Positions 22,063 to 34,612 of a stretch of 64,000 nt of DNA are shown piece by piece; positions within the stretch are counted from its first letter, which is position 1, and the number at the start of each line of letters is the position of its first letter. The notes beneath the pieces are model-generated. The model was not told the DNA's origin. It searched no databases and was given only the letters and a program-made list of their open reading frames with translations. The translations under genes and the position numbers were made by a program. This DNA is from Amoebidium appalachense (lineage: Eukaryota; Ichthyosporea): NCBI GenBank assembly GCA_963693365.1, contig CAVNZM010000016.1, positions 5,952,001-6,016,000 on the forward strand. Reading direction: 5' to 3'.

Positions 22063-22675
22063 CTAACGATTCAGACGGTCCAGATAGTTATACCAGTAGG
22101 GGGGCAGGGCAGCCCACGGCCACTCTGTAGCCATTCTGTTGTTTGGGTAGTGGTATTTGATGTTGTTTTTGATGACGTCAGAGAGACTGGCATAGGCTTG
22201 GTCCTCGGTGGCCCTGTTGGGGCAAGGGAATGTGGCCAGTGAGAAGGAGTCGGGGAAGGCAAGGGAAAGGGGTGAGTATGGGGATGAGGAGTGGGGAGGG
22301 TTGGGGAAGGGGGCGGTGGGGGCGGGGAGGGGGGGGGTGGAGAGAGAGAACAGGGGTGGTGGTTTGGGGAGACTAGAAGCGAGGGGAGGCTGGAGGGGGG
22401 CCGGAAGTTTTTTTTTCTTTTTTTTTCTTTTTTGGGGGGGTGGGGGGATGTGAGGGAGAGTGGCCAGTGAAACGTGTGGTACCCCTAATGTGCCGTGGAA
22501 GGGAAAAAGAGAAGGGGGAGTTGTTGGGGGGGGGGGGGGGGGGGGGGGTGAACAGGGGGTTGGTTTAAGGGGACGAAAAGCGAGGGGAGGCGGGAGGTGG
22601 GATCGAACGGTGTGTGTGTGTGTGTGTTGAGGGGAAGTGGGGTGTGGTGGTGGTGGTGGTGGTGGTGGTGGTGGT

Positions 22676-22706
<31 letters not shown>

Positions 22707-23818
22707 GGGGGGGGGAGGATGGTGGATGGGTTATGATATAAAGTTGGGGGTGCTTGAGGTCCACGGGCAACCAGCGACTGTCCCTTCCCCCCCCCACATA
22801 CACACACACCCTCCCCCCCCCCCACACCCCACCCCAACCCCAACCCCCCTTGCCTCCTCCTCCTTCCCGGTGGGTTCCCCCGGACATTCCCCAACTCCTC
22901 CGATAGCCACCCTGCAACCTTTGAACCGTTTCGTCTTATCAACCTACAAACCAACACACTTATTTACTCATGGTGGTACACACACGCACAAACGGCAAAG
23001 TGAAACTTACCCAAATAGCAGCGTTCCGGCATTTGTTGTTCCAGCCACCACCGCATTCTTGAAAGGCTCGATGGAATCTCCATTAGGAACAAACTGCATA
23101 AAGGGTATCATTAGGGTTTAAGTTCTGATAAATGAAATCTCCGTTTACCCGCGTTAATACAAAAAACCCCGTATTTACCAAGTGCCTTAGCTTCTTTACT
23201 GGCCAGGTGTTTAGAATCTAAGACCAAAAAAAAGGAAACACATTTCCAATCAGTTTCGGTTTAATGGCTTGCACAAAAAAAGAAACAGAACACTTACCCC
23301 ACAGTATGGGCCCGGGCCGAAAGTTCCAGAGGAGCTGCTCCACAGAAGTGAGTAGCATCCATCTGCAAAAAGAAATTTACGTGTTAATAAAAGAGGAGGT
23401 GAGTCCGCGTTCTATCCATGTGTAACGAGTTGTTGTTCTGGTTTTTTGCCAAACGACTGTTAGGTCCAGTGGCATTACATCAACTCATCATTGGATGGTT
23501 TGCGGCTGTGAGTTCGAGTATCTATGAAGTGTTGCGACGAAAAATGCTGCGCACACGTAGGAGGTTCTGCAAAAGGAGCAGGGAGGAGGGCAGTAGGTAG
23601 GGGGGTTAGGGGGTTAAAGCACACGGGGTACCCCTTGCAAGCTTCCGAAGCCCTTCCTTGTTCACCCCTTCTTCCGAGCTCCCCCCCCCCCCCCCCCCCC
23701 CTCCCCCACACCGTAACGCAAAAAAGTGGCTGCATTTTCATACCTACCCAAGACCAGGACACCCCATTCCACACACTCTCTTCAAAGTCCCCCCTTCCCC
23801 TCCTCCGAATCCACAGCA

Positions 23819-23863
<45 letters not shown>

Positions 23864-24030
23864 AAAAAAAAAAGAAAAGAAAAGGAAAACAGAAAATAAA
23901 AGGAGAAAAGATAAAGACAAATACGAAAGTAAAGAAACACTGCACACAAGCACCATCGTATAACACCAACAGCGAAAACTAAAACTTTAATTGTTTTGCG
24001 GTAAGCTGTCAAGCGGCCATCTCTACCTCT

Positions 24031-24073
<43 letters not shown>

Positions 24074-26206
24074 CGCAAACCACACCTACAGACTGAGCCA
24101 CAAACGAGGGCCTAGGGATCAATTTAGATTAGCTGCAACAAAACCTCGCTAGGAGTCGCCACTGCAGCATCTCCAAAACCAAGGGGCAAACATAAGCACA
24201 AAAGATTCGTACTTGAAGCAGTTGGATACCAGCGGCTGGTACTATCCTCGTAGATGATCATAACGTTCACAGGCCGGGGCAGCTCTGCAGATGGCCGCCA
24301 TAGGCCGGTAGGCGGGGTGCCACCGCAGTTGTACACAATCAGGCCAGTAGGGTCTTTGGATCGAATGTATTTGACGATCTGTATGGGGAGAAAAGAAACA
24401 GAGAAATGGTTAGCACCGACCCAGCACATTTTTTCTGGTTTAATAGACCGTCTTCATTGGTAGCTAGTAGAAGTGGCGGGTTTGATTTCGTTCGTTTTTC
24501 TGGTTCGATCCCTCCGACTTCCTAGTCTAATGATGATATTTACGGCCTAGGAAATTTGAGCATGGGCTGCAGGTTCCAAGTGCTCGTAGAACAAGGGCTC
24601 AAGAAGTTAAAAGTCATTGTTGTATATACCTTAAGATATTGTGCAGTGTGGTTGTATCCCCAGAATTGCAGCGTATCTTGGTAGAGGTTGGACCCCTCGT
24701 CGATGAAGATGCCAGAAAACCCGGGCACACCGCGGAACACGTCGTACCAGATGTCAATGTCACGGTAGACGTCAGCAAGGTCACTGTTAAGGTAGAATAA
24801 GATACCGTCTTGCGTGTGTTGCGTATTTGGGATTTGCCTTGATGCTTGCGCCCCCCCCCCCCCCCCCCCTTTTTTTCCCCCCTCCCCCCACTCCCAGCTG
24901 CGGATGCCCCAGGCTTCCTCCCCACCTTCCCAACCCCACTTCCCCCTCTCCTTTCCCCGATTACAGCATATTTACCCCCCCCCCCCCCCCCCCCCTCCCC
25001 TTCCCCCTCCCCCCCCCCAACACGCACACCCCGTCACTCCGTCCAAAGAGAGAGGAGAAAAAGATAAAAAACAAGATATGCATATATCACGTTGTGGAGG
25101 TGAATGAATCCAAAAGGATACATATCGCCTTGCCAAGATAAACAGTGCTTTTACCCCCAGAAACAATTAAAAACGCCCCTCCCGCCACCACCTCCCTCCC
25201 TGTAATGCCCCCCTCCTCCTCCCTCCCTCCCCCCCTTCCCCCGATTACAGCACATTCACCCCGGCCAACCCTCCCTCCCCCCCCCCACTTCCCCCCCCCT
25301 TCCCGGCCCCCCCGCACACACCCCGTCACTCTGCCAAATAAAGAGAGGAGAAAAAGAGAGAAAACAAGATGAGCATCATAGTATCACATTGTGGAGGTGG
25401 ATGAATTCAAAACGACGCACAACACGTTGAGTTTGATAAACAGTTCTTTTAACCCCAGAAAAAGTAATAAATGCCCCCCCCCCCCCCCCCCCCCTTTCCT
25501 GCCCCCCCCCCCCCCCTTCTTCCCCCCCCCCCCCCCCTCCTCCTCCTCCCGGAGGGCCTTAGACTGCAACATACCGATCCTAGAAAGCGAGGGTGCTTAC
25601 CGGAAGCCGATTTGTTCCCATGTGGCTGTGCTCGGGTAGTAGTTGGTCTTCTTGGTGTAGATGTAGCCGATAGTGCGCCCACCGTGTGCGCCAATGAAGC
25701 TCATACATGTCTGCACGGGACACAACAACATTAGTAAGTGCACACACAATCCGCCCAACCAAGTTTTTGCCTGCTTCTTTCTATGCTAAAAAAAAAGTGC
25801 GAGTGTGCAAGCAGTACCTTGAGTTTTGCTTGTGCTGACGGGTCGGGTGAGGTAGGCCCGTGCTCGAGGTTGACCACAGCTACAGTAGCCCCACAGCCCC
25901 GGGCTAAGGCTTGCCATTGCAGACCCGTGCACACAGTGTTGTCGGTGTTGGTGACTGGGGGCACGTAGAAGGGCACCAGGGCAACTGGCTTGCTGGTAGG
26001 GGGTGATGTGTTCTTGTATGTGCAGCAGGAGTCAACGCTCAGGCACGCTTTTTGGTTGCCTCCCTGCAGGCCATACGCTTGTGTTAGCCTAAATACTAAA
26101 TCATTAGTACTGGGTAGCCAACCTACGTGCGGCGGAAATTAGGTTCCACATGAAAGAAGTTGTTTGTCTATAGTAACCGTATTTTGCTCTAACCCCCCCC
26201 CCCCCC

Positions 26207-26258
<52 letters not shown>

Positions 26259-28944
26259 GGGGACATGTACAAGTTGACTGGGTTTTTCAGGATGGGCTCG
26301 GTGGTGCATTCAAAAATCGCAGGTGTTGTGCACCACACAAGTTTGCGGAATGTGAAGTTCGGAAAAAGAATGCTTACAGAACAAGTTATGCCTCCGTTTT
26401 GGGGTGTTGGGTTTGTGCACTTGCGAGTTTGCACCATGCTGCCGCACTGCCCGCTGCACACAGACCAAGCAGACCAGCCCCCGTTAACTATCGTCACAGA
26501 TTCGACGGTGAATTTTTCGTTGTCGACTGGGATTTGCTGGGGCATATCATAGATGAATGTATCGCGCAGAGGATACCCTGTGCTCCACAGTGGTGTTGTT
26601 TCGTCAAAGTGCTTGAGTCTGCAAACAGAAAAAGGTTAATTTGGTTGCCGTAATACGGGAATCGGTGTGAACAAGCATTCCCCCCCCACCCCCCTCCCCT
26701 CCCCCCCCTTCCGGGTGCAAAGCAAAAACCGTTGGGGAAAAAAAGAAAAAAAAAAAAAAAAAAAAAAGGGGGGGGGGGGTGGGGAGGGAAGAAAAAAGCA
26801 AAAAAAAAGCAAGCACACAAACACACACATATGTGCGCGCGTGACCATGGCACACCAGAGTGGTTGAGTGTGCACGATATTCTTGTCTTCCTGCTTGAAC
26901 AAGCTCGCCACATCATACAGATTTTGCACCTCAGCGATCTTAAACTTTCCACACACCCAAAAGCAACCCATGGATATTTCTGTTGCGGACATTGTCAGCA
27001 TGTTCAAAAAACTTCGCTTTCCATAGTGGCCTATGCAACTGTTCAGCATATTGGATAGCTACCATATGAATAATTCGAATCAAATATCAGGTTACTGTCG
27101 TGTGAAGGCAACATACATGCACGTTGCACCCAGCCACGTGAAGGCGTTGCAGTTTGGAGTCGTCAGGCACAGGTCCTTGCATGCTTGCACGGTGCTCGCT
27201 TGCCCAGCTCCTGCAAGGTTTGCCTGCGAGTCGGTGTTCGGGTATCTCTTCCAGATCTCTGAAGAGGGGAGGGAGCGAGTTAATCAGATTATCAAGCTAT
27301 TTGATTGTTTACATGTACACTGATTCACTGTCGGGTGCTGCCCAAACACGCTATTACATCTGTATCACACCACCAAAGACCAAACTTCTAAATAGTTGTT
27401 CAAAATGGCACGGGCCACACTGTTACATGTACAGTACATGTACATAGCAGGCTAGAAATCTAATATGGAAGCTCATATTGATGGGAAGATCTAGAGCCCC
27501 TAAGGGGAAAACGGCATATTCTCTTTTCTTGCTCTAGCCAACTGTGCCCCCCCCCCCCCCCCCCTTCCCCCCGGGGCCCGAAAAAAACTGGATACCATCA
27601 AAAGGGGCACTAAGGCTGCACCCACCTGTGCCAGCTCTGTAGTCTTTGCAGGTGGGGCACAAGCAGTCATCTGGAAGTGCGCTGCACATGCCGTTGGCGG
27701 AGCAGCAGGCTGCAAGGCCAGCAGAATTGCACTCGGCAGCATGGCCGGCTGGAGCAAGAAAGCTCGGACCACAGAGCCCGTCTGCTCTCCACGCTGCAAA
27801 AATCGAAAAACTTGAATGATTAACCTTGAGTGTGAAGCGAGCCTCGGGGAACACCCACACTCAAGTCTGCTAGAATGTGTTTCCTTCAGCCGTGTCTTGT
27901 CTTTTTCCCTTGCCTAGTACATGTAGGATTGAAAATAATATGACACACCCTTTAAAAAGCATTTACATTGCTTATAACAATCTCTAAAAGCCAAAATATA
28001 TGTGACTACTTAGATGGTTTTCCCAAAAAGCAAAACCAAAAGGCAAACCTGAAGACTCGAAGTTTCCACGTTCCTTTCAAGCAAAACGAAGCACATTCAG
28101 TCAAAAATGTCAATGACTATCGATCTTAAAGTTGTTGATATGAGCACGCTTGGGTGACTGAACCTACCCTTTCTGTAGTCGACGGATCCTTCACTCAAGC
28201 AGTGGTAGTCAGTGTTGCCACACTCTCCCAACGGAGAGCAGCAAGGCCTGTTGAGGTCGTGGGGGTTGCATGTGGATGGCTCCCCGCTTGGCGTAGGAAA
28301 TCGAACACCACAGAGTCCATCTTCTCGATAGCTGGGTGCTTTGGAGACAGGAACTGCACCGAGTAACGCAGGGTTGACGTAATGTTTACTTAGGCTGAAA
28401 AAACCGTAGGAACAAGGCTACATATCCAATATGAACAATGAGATTGTGCGAGTTGCAGAGATGTATGTACCTGGATTCGGTGCAAGGCCAAATGTAGGGA
28501 CAGGACCTGGTGGCTGAGGTTTGTCAAAAAGGGGTACATAGAAAAGAAAAAAACAAGCAGCCTTCACCAATTCACAATCCTGCAGGAACAAGATTTCTGG
28601 ACAAAAATCTTAGCTCTTTGAACGACAACGTTAAGGATGATCAGCACGCGTACGTGCTTGTACATGTGCCTAAAATGACAGACAAAAACCTTCACGCAAC
28701 AGGAGACTCGGTTGCAGACTCTGAGTTAAACATGGAAGCTCAAACTATAGACTAACGCTTTCATATCACACGTCCCTTCACATACAGATAATTGGAAAAA
28801 AGGCAGTCTCGGTGTAAATCAAGCAGGAAACGCTCATGTTCTTTCCTCACCTGTGCCGAAGTAATTCAGAGCCGAGGCAACCGGAGGATTGGTAAGGAGC
28901 ACGGCCGCAGAACCAAGAAGAAGAGTAGTCGTCCAATACATCAT
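22063..28944 (-). CDS. Secreted multidomain protein: chitin-binding-like x2, PAN/apple, TSP1, spherulin-4
   Basis: Fourteen phase-consistent exons: 28851-28944, 28471-28506, 28168-28353, 27626-27793, 27117-27258, 26829-27038, 26378-26618, 25818-26063, 25601-25710, 24630-24783, 24213-24378, 23298-23362, 23011-23093, 22063-22213 (683 aa plus TAG). The start MMYWTTTLLLGSAAVLL is a signal peptide (about 1-25) and an in-frame TAG lies upstream. Two modules of the DGLCG..CCS.G.CG.T..HC...DYR type (about 52-103 and 108-158) resemble hevein-like chitin-binding repeats. A PAN/apple-like stretch (ACKDLCLTTPNCNAFTWLGATC) follows at 162-278. A TSP1 repeat (WSAWSVCSGQCG, about 323-375) spans exons 7-8. 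The spherulin-4 domain (about 385-675) has VPFYVPP, GYIYT, FSGIFIDEG, IVYNCGGTPP and VMIIYEDS. It is probably an extracellular-matrix or wall protein. The enzymatic role of spherulin-4 is unknown; exon 6 is the least certain. Confidence 0.9.
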
Positions 28945-29918
28945 GATGATGAAAAAGGCATGAAACACCGTCGTTACGGAGAGATTTTTCTTGTGACTCT
29001 ATAAGACCAAAGAAGATTCATGAGACTACTGTAAACGAACAGCACATTTGATACAGAAGTTGCTGTTACAGATTCGTCCGAATACCTGTGTCCACTTCTG
29101 ATGTGCTTGGACAATCGTGTAAAAAAACTCTCTATATCCTGCCCTAGAAGATTTTAGAAGCGCTCTAACTACCCCAACTCGTGAAGTTTGTGTGGACACA
29201 AGTTTTCAAAGGGGAATGGCTGGTTTTATAGTGGTGCGCAGAAGGGTTTCGATCCAACCATAAACGGAGCGTAATATCACAAAATTTCGCGCCAAAGCAC
29301 TAAATAACCCAATCAAATTAGAGAAAGCAAAAGATTGGCTGACGGAGCCGAGTAAGGTAAAATCTCCCTTGTGCCTGTGTACTCGAGCTCCAACAACATC
29401 TGCAGGATATGACTTATGTGGTGTAGAGCGTCTGTGGTGTAGAGCGACTATCATATAGCGCGTATACACAAATAAAAAATAATATATGAGAAAACACACA
29501 GGGATTGCACGGGACTAACACAATCACCTACGTATACCCGCTTTTGACTTTGCCATGATCTATATTTAGCACACACACTAGCCATATATGGTATTTTTTG
29601 TAAGCCCGGCCGCTTTTTTTTTTTTGTTCTGGGAGGTGATTGGTTTACTTGCCGCCTGTGTGACGTCATGCTTGCTCTTACAGTCTGAGCATGCACAAGG
29701 CCTGGCACGTACTGACGGTGCCTGGGCTGCTATGAACTTGCCGTTCGCCTCACACCCCTATTTTTCCTTACACTCTCGCGACCGCGTGCATGCTTTCTCT
29801 CGCGGCGGCTCTACGGTCCCGAGAGTCCAGTGTTCGCTGTGTGTGTAAGGAAAAATACGAGTCACCTCACTAGGTGACAGGCACAAGGCCGGTAAAGTGC
29901 TCACCATGAAGATTTACC
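28945..29918. promoter_or_regulatory. Divergent promoter region with a 15-bp inverted repeat
   Basis: The two start codons (28944 minus, 29919 plus) face away from each other across about 970 bp free of long simple repeats. TATTTTTCCTTACAC at 29759-29773 is matched exactly by its reverse complement GTGTAAGGAAAAATA at 29843-29857, enclosing a GC-rich loop with TCTCGCG repeats, 60 bp before the plus-strand ATG. GTGTAGAGCG is duplicated near 29420 and 29437. The shared regulatory function is an inference from geometry. Confidence 0.55.
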
Positions 29919-31671
29919 ATGTACGCTCAAGTTGCCGCTGCAGCTGCCCTACAAGGCTCCTTACAGGCAGCGTGCAGCAAACCACTCAAGTTTGACATGT
30001 CACGTTATACGAAACCTGATGTTGCGTCTTTCTTTAACTGTGCTGTGTGCCTCGACGTGTCCAACGACCCGTGTGAGTTGAAATGTGGTCACATCTTCTG
30101 CGTTGCATGTGTTCAAGCAGCTTTACAGAGGACCAACTTCTGCCCAACATGCAAAACCATCGTTCTGGGTGCCGAACAAGGGGAAGAGGTCAGTGTCCAA
30201 CGAAAAGAGCAAATGGAATGCCCAAACTGCGCATAATATAATATGATCCCCACCCCATTACACCCCTCCCTTCCCAGGGATTCTGCGCACAAACACATTC
30301 TTTAAATCTCTCATCCACACCTGGAAATACCCCCCCTCCCCCCCCCCCCCCCCCGGCCCCCACCAACCCATTTACCCTCCTTTTTCTTTCTTTCCCCGCC
30401 TCTTCTTTCAATTCTTTTCTTTTTTCAGGTCATCAGAAGAGTTGCGCTCCCACGTGCGAATGCGGACGGAAAATCGCACGGCAGGACTGGGACGTCCACC
30501 AGAAAACATGCGGAGACGCCTTTGTCCTGTGCCCATTTTCCAACTTGACTGGCCATGGGTGTGACGAGATAATCCGGCGCAAAGAGATTGAAAAGCATTT
30601 GGGTGAACAGGCCGGGAACACCTTCTGCTGGTTACCAAGCACATCACGCAACTCACTAAGTAAAATGCAGACTTGAAGGCGGAGATATTGGCTCTGGAAA
30701 AGAAGGGTGCAAAAACTAATTCCAAAGGCGAATCGGTTACTGAAACATCAGCAGCGACAACGGAAGAAACCGAAACTACACCTGGACCACATGACGCTTC
30801 TTCTACTTTGGACACACTTGCACAGACGGCGGAAAACACTCCATCGGCGATATCGAATCCCTCTTCAGACACAGAAAACAGTGGGGAATCCGAGGAAAAC
30901 GAGAAAAACGACACAACTTCTGATTCAGAAATGTTTCCGCGCTTTTGCTCTCTCTGCCGCTGCCTACTGACTGCCCAAGGCACGTGCAGCTGTGAATCGT
31001 ACAAGGCGGCAGTGAGAGAGAGGGACAAGGTGTTGAATGTTTCCACCCGCCCACGCCAGCCAATCAGAGCGCACCGCCGTCTTGTCAGAGCCAATAACCC
31101 ATGCACCCCAACCTTTTCCACTCCAGCCAACCGTGAATCTACTTTAACTTTTGGCGCTAATGCCAACCCGTTCACCGCTGCAACCAATTCATCTGGATCC
31201 GCCAATTCTACTAGCACCGGCGGTCGCATGACGACATCAAACGAAGAAACGTGGATCTTTGGAACGTACCCAGTTGTCGACGGACACCCGTGCCCTTCAT
31301 CCCCAAACAACAACAGCGCCCAGCCTGAGGTGAATGTTCCTGTTTCCTCGGCGGCAAATGTGCACAGTGGAACGGATGTGTCGTATGCGGAAGCACACGG
31401 CAATGTGAATACGACGGTTCCTATTGACCAACCTTCAGGCATGCGGCCCGCGTGGCGATTTAGGCAGTCTCCGACAGTGTTCAACACAAGGTTTGCAACT
31501 GGCACGTTTACGTTTACGGGCGGCAATACCACAAATATGTTCACCGACAACGCAAACATGAACACGAATATGGACGCACCCGTGACCGTCAGACATCTAC
31601 AGACGGCAATAGCACAGTTGCTGCAACCAGTTGCTGCAACCACCACACAAGCAACACCACTAGGAGACTAG
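29919..31671 (+). pseudogene. RING plus TRAF-type zinc-finger protein, apparently disrupted
   Basis: The first part (29919-about 30228) starts MYAQVAAAAALQGSL and holds a C3HC4 RING: CAVCLDV, CGHIFCVAC, FCPTCK, an E3-ligase fold. It is followed by RKEQMECPNC, the opening of a TRAF-type zinc finger. The second part begins at a TTTTTTCAG acceptor (30429): CAPTCECGRKIARQDW, HQKTCG, and CDEIIRRKEIEKHLG. The heptad-like ALEKKGAK and a Ser/Thr-rich tail with FCSLCRCLL follow to TAG at 31669-31671. Three defects: there is no GT donor for the intron (the phase-correct site is T|GCGCAT near 30228), a one-base frame change near 30630 between HLGEQAG and HLLLVTKHITQLTK, and an in-frame TAA at 30661-30663. 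The TRAF/MATH domain is absent. Decay is favoured; sequencing errors are possible. Confidence 0.62.
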
Positions 31672-32758
31672 TGAAGCATAATTTTAAGACCTTACTGTAA
31701 TTCATGCACATTCCTACTTTTTTATTGTTTTATAAATACTTTTTATCGTTGAGCTTTTATTATGTTGGGCTTTATAGGTATGATCGACATCATTGTAGTT
31801 GATCACGGTGCGTGTGTTTGTTTGGAACCGTTGTTTCGTAACCTGTGCCCTTCTCTATGTGCAATATTTGTGTTTGTTTTTTTTACGATCAAATCAGTTT
31901 ATACACTGGGCGGGATATCACTTGACAAACAACCGTTCTCTTAATGTGTATGCGTGTGTTCGAGCATGCATGCGGATTGGTTTGTGGCGGGTGTGTATCT
32001 GTGCGGATGATTGGGGGGGGGGGGGGGGGGGTTGATGCTTTGGGGGGGGGGGGGGGGGGGCTGCGTGGATTATTGGGGGGAGGGGGGAGGGGGATATCTG
32101 TGCGGATGAATGGTCCGGGAGGGGGGCGGGGGAGTATCTGTGCGGATGAATGGGGGGGGAGGGGGGGGGGGGGGGGGGAGGGGGGATAATCTAGCTCTAA
32201 TAAGGGATGATTAGAAACAGTAGGCTATAAGACTTTTACTGTAGCAGTGCTCCTGTTGTCCTGATTACGTGGCATACTGGCTAGGCAGTACACCGTACTG
32301 TGTTGTGCAGGATTTTAGAGCGCAGTCAGCGAATGCACGATTTGTGTAGGTAAGTAATTTGCATATTACGGTACGAGCTTAAAGGGGCTAAGGAAAAACA
32401 TTCACAGCGAAAGAGGATAACTTTGTGGTGCCGGCCGATCATTGCGTTTGTAGAACTGCTTACTATATTACGGCTAAGGTCTGGCAGAGCTAAAACCTAA
32501 TCCGGATCCACTAATGTTGTTTAAAACTTTAGTGTTAAACATTGACTGTGTTGTTGTTTCAAATTTTTTACTGTATTGTTTTAACTTATAGTGTACGGTT
32601 TTCAACTTTACGTAATTCTATACTGTATTGATATTAATGATGGTGATTGATATGCTGATGTGTAATATCCCCATTGATCCGAATACGAATATGAATAATA
32701 TGATTTCTTGCCGTGACTCATCTTTGTATGTAGGCATGACACATTACCCTTCTCCCTG

Positions 32759-32801
<43 letters not shown>

Positions 32802-33014
32802 AGTCAAAAGCACCACCAGCATATTTTTCTGTGAATGGAACTGTTATAACATTACAGGAGCAAGGACTAATGAATGTCCACACGTAATGATTTATTGATT
32901 CGCAGTAAGTAAAATTTATGGAGGCCTATGGTACATGTCAGAGGTTATTCTATGTGTGTTAATTATATCATGGCGCACATACATGGCATGATAGTGACTA
33001 AATAAAGTAAGGTG
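31672..33014. other. Intergenic stretch, no gene seen
   Basis: Unique AT-rich sequence with a degenerate array of poly-G runs separated by CTGTGCGGATGA units (about 31998-32185) and a poly-C run (32762-32801). No supported reading frame. It probably contains the 3' end of the RING-like locus. Confidence 0.55.
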
Positions 33015-33375
33015 ATGTGCCTGAAAATCAGGCAATAAATATCAACAAGAAAATCAAGCAGGATATTTGGATATATGCACGAAACTTAGGCAGGACATTT
33101 GGATATCTACACGAAAATTAGGCAGGGCATTTGGACATCTACACGAAAATCAGGCAGGATATTTGTATATCTACACGGAAATTAGGCAGGATATTTGGAT
33201 AACTGCATAAAGATAAGGCAGGACACAGTGGATATCTACACGAAAATCAGACACGGCATTTTCATACCTACAAGAAAATTAGGCATGACATTTGGATATC
33301 TACATCACAAAAGGATATTTGGATATCTACACGATAACAAGGCAGGACATTTACCTACATGAAAAATAGAGAAGA
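33015..33375. repeat. ~32-bp minisatellite, about 11 degenerate copies
   Basis: The unit is approximately GGCAGGACATTTGGATATCT followed by ACACGAAAATTA. Copies vary by point changes (CAGGATATTTGGATAT, CACGGAAATTAGG, CTACAAGAAAATTAGG) and small indels. The array ends shortly before the 3' exon of the minus-strand gene at 33408. It differs from the surrounding dinucleotide repeats in having a long, complex, diverged unit. Confidence 0.85.
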
Positions 33376-33407
33376 TGTGCACGTGGTCAATTCCATTCCT
33401 TTTGAAT

Positions 33408-33665
33408 TTATCGATATTGGTGAGGGCATAGTAAAAGGTCAGTAAAAGCTAGCGAGGGTGTTTTTAGGTCAGCCTGACACACGCCTGAAGCATAAAACGT
33501 GCAAGTAGAGAGTTTTTCGTCCCAAATTGCATCGGTGCACGTGGAATCTGATGCAACGGCACAACTTGCTCCACATGTGGCTCTGTTCGGTATGCCTGCC
33601 TGCACGACACCGCTGGGAGAATTGCAGCTCTGGTATGCTAGCCCTGTGTGTGTGTGTGTGTACAC

Positions 33666-33744
<79 letters not shown>

Positions 33745-33800
33745 GCAAACCCCTCAGCCCCTGTCGTGTATACATATGGTGTGTGTGTGTGTGGGTGGGT

Positions 33801-33836
<36 letters not shown>

Positions 33837-33875
33837 AATGAATGAGTGAGTGAGTGAGTGAGTGAGTGAGTGAAT

Positions 33876-33933
<58 letters not shown>

Positions 33934-34400
33934 GTGTGTGTGTGTGTGTGAATGTGTGTGTATGTGTGTGTATGTGTGTGGGTGTGTGCGCACGGTGTGT
34001 GCGTGTGTATGAGTGTGAGGATGTGCCAGTCTGTGTGTATTTTCACGATGTGTGTGTTCGCGCACGGTGTGCACTGAGTCTCACAGTGAGCGTTCATGAA
34101 TATTTTTTTAAGGCTGCGTTTCATTTCCATAAATGCACTCATTTCGTATACCACGGCAGAGCCGCGAGTGGGTGGAAGACAATCTGTCCAAAGCCCAAAG
34201 CCAAAGGATACATCTGACTACATGCTTTATTAATTACACTGACTGTGTTAAGCAGACGTAATATGCAGGAAAACTCTCGAGAAAAACAATATTAATGGAA
34301 ATAAGCCTGCGTTTACTGTACACCATTGTATTATGAGGCCTTCTATGATTTACCGTGAATAGACCTTGCCACCGGTTCCGAAGGAGGAAGGGAGGAGGGT

Positions 34401-34431
<31 letters not shown>

Positions 34432-34571
34432 GGGGGAGGGGGGGGAGGGGGGAGGGGGTTAGATGCGCCATAGGGAGCAAAGTACGTAATGAAGTTCACA
34501 ACGATAAGCACGATGCATATTTTGCACTCTGCAGAGCCATCATCCGGGCGGGCGGGCAGGCGGGCGAGCGG

Positions 34572-34612
<41 letters not shown>

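Noticed and set aside
30661-30663. TAA read as glutamine (variant genetic code)
   Set aside because: The family alignment would tolerate Gln here, but other genes end normally with TAG/TGA and this locus carries further lesions, so mutation or error is simpler.
30408-31646. 412-codon minus-strand ORF opposite the RING/TRAF-like locus
   Set aside because: It is antisense to exons with RING/zinc-finger motifs; the plus strand carries the recognisable protein.
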